Below, piece after piece: positions 58,129-64,000 of a stretch of 64,000 bases of DNA (position 1 is its first letter; every line of letters begins with the position of its first letter). Both the position numbers and the translations under genes were made by a program. Below the pieces are notes generated by a model. That model was not told where the DNA came from. It ran no database searches and saw nothing but the letters and a program-made list of their open reading frames with translations. The stretch spans positions 62,001 to 126,000 of the forward strand of contig CAVRVD010000011.1 in the NCBI GenBank assembly GCA_963724535.1, given 5' to 3'. The stretch is from JADJPO01 sp963724535 (lineage in GTDB: Bacteria > Actinomycetota > Actinomycetes > Actinomycetales > Kineosporiaceae).

Positions 58129-60510
58129 GTGACGACGGAGTCGACGGTGCACGAGCCGCACACCACGAGCGAGGCCTACCGGAAGCTGGCCACCGCGGCC
58201 CGCGAACAGCTGGCCGAGCGACACAACCGCACCCTGGAGGCGCAGCGGGCCGCCGGGTCGCGGGTGCTGTACTACCTGTCCGCCGAGCACCTACCCGGCC
58301 GCCAGCTCGACCAGAACCTGCTCGCCCTCGGTGAACAGGTCGGCGGTCCCGGTGGCGAGGTCGGCGCGGTGCCGCGTGAGGTCGAGGTCGAACCACCGCT
58401 CGGCAACGGCGGGCAAGCACGGCTGACCTCCTGCGTGCTGGAGTCGGCGGCCACGCTCGACCTACCGGTCGTCGGCTACGGCCTCCGCTACGCCTACGGG
58501 ACCCGGCTGTCGGGCGGCGCCCTGCACGGCACCGGCGGTGACGGGGACGGCTGGGCGCTGACAGCCAACCCTTGGGAGATGGAGGCCCCGCAGGAGCGGC
58601 GGACCGTCGCGTTCGGCGGCCACACCGAGGACGACGGCGATCCCACCGGGTTGCGCCGCCGGTGGGTCTCGGCCGAGCAGATCGACGGCGTCCCGAGCAC
58701 CATGTTCATGCCGGGCTTCGGCACCGGCACGGTCAACGCCGTCCGGTTCTGGCGAGCCCATGCCAACCCCACCACCCTCGACCCCGAGCGCCTCGAGGCC
58801 GGCGAGTACGCCACGGCGGTGGAACAGGCGGCCCGGGCCGAGAACCTGACCCGGGTCTACTACCCCGACGAGGCCACCGAGCCGGGCCGCGAGCTCCGGC
58901 TGAAGCAGCAGTACTTCCTGGTCGCCTGCACACTGGGCGAGATCGTCGACCGCTACCGGGAACGCTACGCCGGCTGGCGCGCCTTCCCGGCCGCGGTCGC
59001 CATCCAGCTCAACGAGACCCACCCGGCGCTGGCCGCCGTGGAGCTGATGCGGCTGCTCGTCGACGAGCAGCGCGTCGACTGGGACAGAGCCTGGTCGATC
59101 ACCACCAAGGTGTTCGGCTACACGGTGCACTCGCTGCTGCCCGAGGCCCTGCAGACCTGGCCGGTGTGGCTGATGCAGCAGCTGCTGCCCCGACACATGG
59201 AGATCATCTACTCGATCAACCACTTCCTCCTGCAGGACGTCGCGGTGCGCTTCCCCGGCGACATCGGCAAGCTCGGCGCGCTGTCCCTGATCCAGGAGGG
59301 CGCCGAGCAGCACGTGCGGATGGCCCACCTCGGGGTGGTCACCGCGGCCCACGTCAACGGGGTCGCGGAGCAGCACACGGCGCTGCTGACCCGTGGGGCG
59401 CTGCGCGGCTTTGCCACCATGTGGCCGAAGAAGTTCTGCACGGTCACCAACGGCGTCAACCCGCGCCGGTTCCTGCGGCTGGCCAACCCGCGGCTGTCGA
59501 CCCTGATCACCGAGCACCTCGGCAGCCAGGACTGGGTGCGCGACGCCGACCGGCTCATCGCGCTGGCCCCACTGGCCGATGACCCGGACTTCCGGGCCGT
59601 CTGGCGCGGGGTCCGGCGCGCCAACAAGGAACGGCTGTCCGCGCTGACCAGCACCGAGTCCGACGTCACCGTGGATCCCGAGTCGATGTGCGACGTCATG
59701 ATCAAGAAGTTCCACGAGTACAAGCGCCAGCTGCTCAAGGCCCTGCACGTGGTCACCCTGTACAACCGGATCCTGGCCGACCCGACCGCTCAGGCCATCA
59801 ACCGGACCGTGGTGTTCGCCGGACAGGCCGACCCGGGTTACCACCCGGGTCGTCAGACGATGCGACTGGTCACCGCCATCGCCGCGACGGTCAATCATGA
59901 CCCGTTGTGCGACGGCCGGTTACGGGTCGTCTACCTGCCGGACTACACGGTCACGGCCTCGGAGCTGATCGCCCCGGCGGCGGACCTGTCCGAGCAGATC
60001 TCGGTGGCCGGCATGGAGGCCTCCGGTACCGGCAACATGAAGCTGGCCCTGAACGGGGCGTTGACCGTGGCCACCCTCGACGGGGCGAACTTCGACCTCC
60101 AGCGCCGGATCGGCACCGACAGCGTGACCGTCTTCGGCCTGGACGCCGCCCGGGCCACCAGGTTGCGGGGCAGCGAGGCCTACCAGCCGACCAGCTACTA
60201 CGAGTCGGACGGCGAGCTGCGCGCCGCTCTCGACGCGATCACCTCGGGCGCCTTCTCCGACGGCGACGGGGAGGCGTTCGCCCCGATCGTCGACCGCATC
60301 CTCGGCTGGGACCCCTACCTGGCCCTGGCCGACTACCGCGCCTACGTGGACGCCCAGGACCAGCTGGAGAAGGCCTGGGCCGACGTCGAGACCTGGACCA
60401 GAACCTCGATCCTGACCACTGCCCGGTGCGGCTACTTCTCCAGCGACCGCACCGTGCGCCAGTACAACGAGTCGGTGTGGCGGCTCAGCCCGGTGGCCGT
60501 GAGCCGGTGA
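58129..60510 (+). CDS. glgP: Alpha-glucan (glycogen/maltodextrin) phosphorylase
   Basis: A 793-residue GT35 phosphorylase that releases glucose-1-phosphate from glycogen or maltodextrins. It has YYLSAEHLPGRQLDQNLLALG, PLGNGGQARLTSCVLESAATL, VGYGLRYAYG and INHFLLQDVAVRFPGD, and the PLP-binding EASGTGNMKLALNGALTVATLDGANFDL, with the Lys near residue 636. CVTNGVNPRRFL (from TVTNGVNPRRFL-like) and IKKFHEYKRQLLKALHVVTLYN are also typical. The Gly-Gln in GNGGQA replaces the usual GNGGLG, a small departure. The start at GTG 58129 has only a weak site. It follows the antiporter in the same direction. Confidence 0.93.
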   Translation: MTTESTVHEPHTTSEAYRKLATAAREQLAERHNRTLEAQRAAGSRVLYYLSAEHLPGRQLDQNLLALGEQVGGPGGEVGAVPREVEVEPPLGNGGQARLTSCVLESAATLDLPVVGYGLRYAYGTRLSGGALHGTGGDGDGWALTANPWEMEAPQERRTVAFGGHTEDDGDPTGLRRRWVSAEQIDGVPSTMFMPGFGTGTVNAVRFWRAHANPTTLDPERLEAGEYATAVEQAARAENLTRVYYPDEATEPGRELRLKQQYFLVACTLGEIVDRYRERYAGWRAFPAAVAIQLNETHPALAAVELMRLLVDEQRVDWDRAWSITTKVFGYTVHSLLPEALQTWPVWLMQQLLPRHMEIIYSINHFLLQDVAVRFPGDIGKLGALSLIQEGAEQHVRMAHLGVVTAAHVNGVAEQHTALLTRGALRGFATMWPKKFCTVTNGVNPRRFLRLANPRLSTLITEHLGSQDWVRDADRLIALAPLADDPDFRAVWRGVRRANKERLSALTSTESDVTVDPESMCDVMIKKFHEYKRQLLKALHVVTLYNRILADPTAQAINRTVVFAGQADPGYHPGRQTMRLVTAIAATVNHDPLCDGRLRVVYLPDYTVTASELIAPAADLSEQISVAGMEASGTGNMKLALNGALTVATLDGANFDLQRRIGTDSVTVFGLDAARATRLRGSEAYQPTSYYESDGELRAALDAITSGAFSDGDGEAFAPIVDRILGWDPYLALADYRAYVDAQDQLEKAWADVETWTRTSILTTARCGYFSSDRTVRQYNESVWRLSPVAVSR

Positions 60511-60562
60511 GCCCCCACATCCGATGACGTCGGTGATGCAGACGGTGGAATGACCCCAGCGG

Positions 60563-60949
60563 TCAGCGGCCCCGCTCCCCCATGCCGTCGGCCGTGAGGA
60601 GTTCCCCGAGACGGTGCAGCACGCCGGCGCACGCGCGGTAGTAGACCCACGTACCGCGGCGCTCGGACTCGACCAGCCCGACGTCTCGCAACACCTTGAG
60701 GTGGTGGGAGATCGTCGGCGCGGACACGGTGAAGGCGTCGGTCAGGTCGCAGACGCAGGCCTCCGGCTCCGCGGCGATCATCGACATCAGCCGTAGCCGG
60801 ACCGGGTCGCCGAGGGCCTTGAACAGCGCGGCCATGTCGGCGGCCTGTCCGTCGTCCAGGGCCGCGACACCGATCCCCGGGCAGCACCGCCCGGGATCGG
60901 GAGCGGGCGGGCGCCGCGACCGGGCGCCGGCCCGAGTGGAGGTCGTCAC
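60563..60949 (-). CDS. arsR: ArsR-family repressor
   Basis: A 128-residue winged-helix repressor: ALFKALGDPVRLRLMSMI, EACVCDLTDAFTVSAPTISHHLKVLRDVGLVESERRGTWVYYRA. The CVCDL motif at the third helix is the classic As(III)/Sb(III) binding Cys pair of ArsR, so arsenite should release it from DNA. The N-terminus has further Cys (CCPG). It is divergent from the ArsM gene, with the shared control region between them. Start GTG 60949. Confidence 0.9.
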   Translation of the reverse strand: MTTSTRAGARSRRPPAPDPGRCCPGIGVAALDDGQAADMAALFKALGDPVRLRLMSMIAAEPEACVCDLTDAFTVSAPTISHHLKVLRDVGLVESERRGTWVYYRACAGVLHRLGELLTADGMGERGR

Positions 60950-61021
60950 GGCTTCTATCTTGACAGATATCGAATCAGAGGGCACGCTCTGTTTCGAAGA
61001 ACATCGAATCAAGGAGTCCTC
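60950..61021. promoter_or_regulatory. Divergent arsR/arsM control region with direct repeats
   Basis: ATCGAATCA occurs at 60969-60977 and again at 61003-61011. The second copy is preceded by TTCGAAGAACATCGAA, a loose inverted repeat. AT-rich compared with its surroundings. Likely ArsR binding sites and the two promoters; AAGGAG for ArsM lies at its right edge. Confidence 0.55.
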
Positions 61022-61924
61022 GTGACATCGACCCGTCCCGACCATGCGCCAGCACCCGATGCTCAGACCGTGCGAGCCGCCGTCCGTGATCGCTACGCCC
61101 GGGCCGCAACCGCCATGTCCGACAACGAGGCAGGCAGCTGCGGCTGTGCGCCCGACTGCTGCGCCGGCTCGTCGAATCCCGGAGGCGGGGACAACCCGAT
61201 CACGGCCGACCTCTACCGCGGCGAGTACGCCACCGAGGCCGAACGGCTCTCCCCCACCGCCCTGGCCGCCTCCCTCGGCTGCGGCAACCCGCACCTGCTC
61301 GCCGATCTGACGCCGGGCGAGACGGTCCTGGACCTCGGTTCCGGAGGGGGGCTCGACGTCCTGCTGTCGGCGCGTCGGGTCGGGCCGGACGGGATGGCGT
61401 ACGGGCTGGACATGACCGAGGAGATGCTGGACCTGGCTCGCCGCAACCAGACGGAGGCCGGGGTGGCCAACGCGGCCTTCCTGCGCGGCACCATCGAGGA
61501 CATTCCGCTGCGCGACGGCCTGGTCGACGTGGTGATCTCCAACTGCGTCATCAACCTGGCCGCGGACAAGAGAGCCGTTCTGGCCGAAGCGTTCCGGGTG
61601 ACCCGGCCCGGTGGCCGGTTCGCGGTTGCGGACATCGTGCTGTTCGGTGAGCTGCCCGAGCCCGCGGTGCGGGCGATGTCGCTGTGGACCGGCTGCGTCA
61701 GCGGGGCGCTGCGTGACGAGGAGTACCTGCGGCTGCTCGCCGAGGTCGGCTACGTCGAGGCGTCGATCGAGGTGACCCGGCGCTACGGCCGTGCCGAGCT
61801 GCTGGACCTGGCCGCCGACGTGGCGCAGGACGAGCTCGCCGGGCTCGGCGGTGTCGAGCGGCTGGCCGAGCTCCTGGACGGCGCGGTGGCCAGCGCCTTC
61901 GTCCGCGCGCGCCGGCCAGCCTGA
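61022..61924 (+). CDS. arsM: Arsenite S-adenosylmethionine methyltransferase ArsM
   Basis: A 300-residue ArsM. Its features are VLDLGSGGGLDVLLSARRVGPDG (SAM motif), an N-terminal Cys-rich stretch SCGCAPDCC, SNCVINL (the conserved Cys) and LWTGCVSGAL (the second conserved Cys). ArsM transfers methyl groups to arsenite and yields volatile or less toxic methylarsenicals. The GTG start at 61022 has AAGGAG 6 bases upstream. It is controlled by the divergent ArsR gene. Confidence 0.93.
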   Translation: MTSTRPDHAPAPDAQTVRAAVRDRYARAATAMSDNEAGSCGCAPDCCAGSSNPGGGDNPITADLYRGEYATEAERLSPTALAASLGCGNPHLLADLTPGETVLDLGSGGGLDVLLSARRVGPDGMAYGLDMTEEMLDLARRNQTEAGVANAAFLRGTIEDIPLRDGLVDVVISNCVINLAADKRAVLAEAFRVTRPGGRFAVADIVLFGELPEPAVRAMSLWTGCVSGALRDEEYLRLLAEVGYVEASIEVTRRYGRAELLDLAADVAQDELAGLGGVERLAELLDGAVASAFVRARRPA

Positions 61925-61950
61925 CGCACACCGAGGCGGGCATCGGAACG

Positions 61951-62031
61951 CCATGATCGCCACGAGTGAAGGAAGGTCGCCGCTCTGCGTGTCCGATAGC
62001 GGCAGTCTGGCTTCACTCGTGGCGATCGTGG
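61951..62031. repeat. 81-bp palindromic element with ~21-bp arms
   Basis: Arms 61951-61971 and 62011-62031 are reverse complements with one mismatch (the central 17 bp, from GATCGCCACGAGTGAAG to CTTCACTCGTGGCGATC, is perfect). Inside is a second short dyad GCCGCT...AGCGGC. It lies between the convergent arsM and M28 genes and could terminate both transcripts. Its size and symmetry also fit a repetitive palindromic or MITE-like element. Confidence 0.85.
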
Positions 62032-62092
62032 CAGGCACTGACCGACGGACTGCGGAGGGCCCGGCGTGGTCGCCGGCCCCTCCGCCGTCAGG

Positions 62093-63629
62093 TCAGGACC
62101 CGACCAGGGTGTGGTTGTGGTCGTGCACCGAGTCGCCGGCCCGGCCGGGGAAACCGGCGGCGTTCGGGTTGCCCGAGCCGATGGACGGCGAGCCCGGCAC
62201 GATCTTGCCCTTGACCCCGTTGACCTTCTCGGTGCTGTAGGCGTAGCTGAGCACCGAGTACGCCACGGCGTCGGTGTTGACGTCGAAGGCATCCAGGTTG
62301 ATGTTGTCGAAGGTGTCGCAGGCCAGGTGGTAGCACGGGTCGTACTGGTCGCCCGCCGTGCCACCCCAGATCGCCGCCTCCTCAGGGGTCTTGATCCCCT
62401 CCGCGCCGGTGAACAGGCCACCGGACGGCACGCCCACCGCGATGAACGGGCCGTAGTCCGAGCGACCGGAGAAGTCGGTGCCCTTGAAGGACTCGCCGCG
62501 CTGGGTGTAGAAGGTCTCGAACACCTTCTCGATCGCATCCGACCCGGCCGGTCCGGGACCGGCGCCGACCCCGTCGGAATCGTCACCGTCGTAGACGAAG
62601 AAGACGTGGTTCGGCGACCCGATCATGTCGAAGTTCAGGTAGAGGGCGAGCTTGTCGATCTCGGCCTGGGCCAGGTTGTTCACGTAGTACGTGGAGCCGA
62701 CCAGCCCCGACTCCTCGGCGCCCCAGAGTGCGAACCGGACCTTGTTCACCGGTTTCACCTTGGCGAAGGCCTGGGCCACCTCGAGGATCGCGGCCGAGCC
62801 GCTGCCGTTGTCCTGGATGCCGGGACCGGCGTTGACCGAGTCCAGGTGCGCACCCGCCATGACGACGTTGTTCGCGCTGCCGCCCTTGGTCTCGGCGATC
62901 ACGTTGGACGTCGTCGCCTGGCCGCGGAAGGTGTCCGTCTTCAGCCGCATGACCAGACCCGGCGTCGCGGCGAGCTGTTGACCGACCTCCTGGGTCACCG
63001 CGGTCACCGGGATGTCCAGGGTGAAGCTGCTGCTCAACGTCCCGTTCAGGGTCCCCGGGGCATTGTTGTAGATGACCACCCCGGACGCGCCGGCGTTGAA
63101 CGCGTTCGTGGCCTTGGTCGCGAAGGTGCACGCGCCCCGGCTGATCAGGGCGATGTGGCCGGCCGGGAAGCCGGCGAAGTCGGCCGCGACGCACCCGGTG
63201 ATCGCCGACACCGTGCTCACCGCGGCAGTCACGTCGCCGGAACCGGAGTAGGACATGATGGTGTTGACCACCGGGCCGGCGGGCGGCGGGGCTGACCTGC
63301 TCGAGCACCGACGGGGTCAGCACGATGAAGGTCTGGAACTGGAACTCCTGCACGGTGACGTCGTAGCCGGCGGCCCGCAAGACGCCGGCCGCGTACTCGG
63401 CCGACCTGTCGTAGCCGGGGGTGCCGGAGGTCCGGATCCCGTTGTTCTCGTCCGCGATCCGCTGGAAGGCCGCCTGGTGATCACGGGCTCCCTCCAGGCT
63501 CACGCAGTCCAGCAGCTTCTTGTAGGTGTTGTTGACCGCCGACTCGCACCCGGCCGCCTGCGCACTCGTGGCCGTGAGGCCGGTGAGCACGAGGGATGCC
63601 GCTGCGATGACACCGATGCGCTTCTTCAT
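62093..63629 (-). pseudogene. Secreted M28-family aminopeptidase, frameshifted
   Basis: An M28 zinc aminopeptidase with a PA domain. The N-terminal signal peptide is MKKRIGVIAAASLVLTGLTATSAQAA. Catalytic motifs are in the second frame: VMAGAHLDSVNAGPGIQDNGSGS (His-x-Asp and second Asp), ALWGAEESGLVGS, NFDMIGS and CYHLACDTFDNI. The start-to-SVLEQVSPA part and the part beginning PPAGPVVNTIMSYSGSGD are in different frames. A single-base indel near 63285-63295, in a C-rich run, joins them. The rest is fully preserved, so this is either a very recent mutation or a sequencing error; otherwise the gene would be intact. Confidence 0.85.
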
Positions 63630-63798
63630 GGGTCACGCTCCTGGAGACGTCGGACGCCCCGACCGTCCGGGTTTGGACATGCCCGCGCACACTAGCCCGA
63701 TCAGCCCGAACTGTCACGGGTGTCGGGTTGAGGACCAAGGCCCTGAGCGCCCCGAGGACGCCCGCGCCCCCAGCGAGCGGACGGCGACGCGGGAACGC

Positions 63799-64000
63799 TC
63801 AGGCGGACAGCTCGGCTGCGATCAGCTCGGCGATCTGGGCGGTGTTCAGCGCCGCGCCCTTACGCAGGTTGTCCCCGCAGATGAACATGTCCAGCGCATT
63901 CGGGCAGTCCAGGGCCTGCCGGATCCGCCCGACGAACGTCGGGTCCGAGCCGACGACGTCGGCCGGCGTCGGGAACTCCTTCTGGTCGGCGTCGTCCAGC
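63799..64000 (-). CDS. asd: Aspartate-semialdehyde dehydrogenase, C-terminal end (5' end outside window)
   Basis: The final 66 codons: DADQKEFPTPADVVGSDPTFVGRIRQ, then CPNALDMFICGDNLRKGAALNTAQIAELIAAELSA and a stop at 63799. FxCGDNLRKGAALNTxQIAE is the C-terminal signature of ASADH, which reduces aspartyl phosphate for lysine, threonine, methionine and cell-wall diaminopimelate synthesis. The gene continues beyond the window edge. Confidence 0.93.
   Translation of the reverse strand, partial: LDDADQKEFPTPADVVGSDPTFVGRIRQALDCPNALDMFICGDNLRKGAALNTAQIAELIAAELSA

Noticed and set aside
60950..62038. Minus-strand open frame extending arsR upstream to 62038
   Set aside because: It runs antisense through arsM with shadow composition. 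ArsR homology begins at the GTG at 60949.

Overview
The window looks like chromosomal DNA of a high-GC actinomycete. GC content is very high, GTG and TTG starts are frequent behind strong GGAGG sites, and the gene families are typical of Actinomycetota: a DUF574-type methyltransferase, DUF2252, DUF427, DUF1537 kinase, a desaturase paired with a ferredoxin reductase, and a TTG-started gene. The sequence does not let me name a genus.

Layout. 1-6000: metabolic genes (an acyl-CoA dehydrogenase end, a SAM methyltransferase, a PfkB kinase/aldolase pair, a GH3 lipoprotein, an MDR oxidoreductase) and tRNA-Lys. 6240-12350: an accessory, decaying island. It holds a type IV AbiE toxin-antitoxin pair whose toxin has an in-frame amber codon, two multiply frameshifted genes, an intact Fic protein, a tRNA-Phe-like 3' remnant and tyrosine-recombinase remnants. 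12355-15110: a TIR-GUN4 fusion followed by an SPFH/band-7 membrane protein, a plausible small immune or stress module. 15520-19880: a sulfatase pseudogene, SHOCT protein, DUF2252 protein, RDD membrane protein with a 9-residue-repeat partner, and DUF427. 19850-33560: a DUF1537 kinase/SDR pair, an ABC exporter, small membrane and secreted proteins, a J-domain protein, an SLC13/DASS transporter behind a CsoR-like palindrome, an amidohydrolase/acyl-CoA-ligase pair and a matrixin-like protease.

33742-53694 (minus strand) is the most striking region. It is one unbroken series of seven very large genes (1504, 588, 789, 802, 795, 1153 and 1019 codons), each overlapping the next by 1-4 bases. Three are tandem M64-type zinc metalloprotease paralogues, one is a giant DUF6603-type beta-rich protein, and three are giant proteins I cannot assign. 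None shows a signal peptide. I regard this as the best candidate for an undescribed multiprotein system.

53745-64000: a 5'-nucleotidase remnant, a desaturase with its ferredoxin reductase, a CPA1 antiporter, an alpha-glucan phosphorylase, an ArsR/ArsM arsenic pair, a long palindromic element, a frameshifted M28 aminopeptidase, and the end of aspartate-semialdehyde dehydrogenase. Several pseudogenes in the window owe at least part of their decay to short tandem duplications or single-base changes. Assembly error remains an alternative for the single-base cases.
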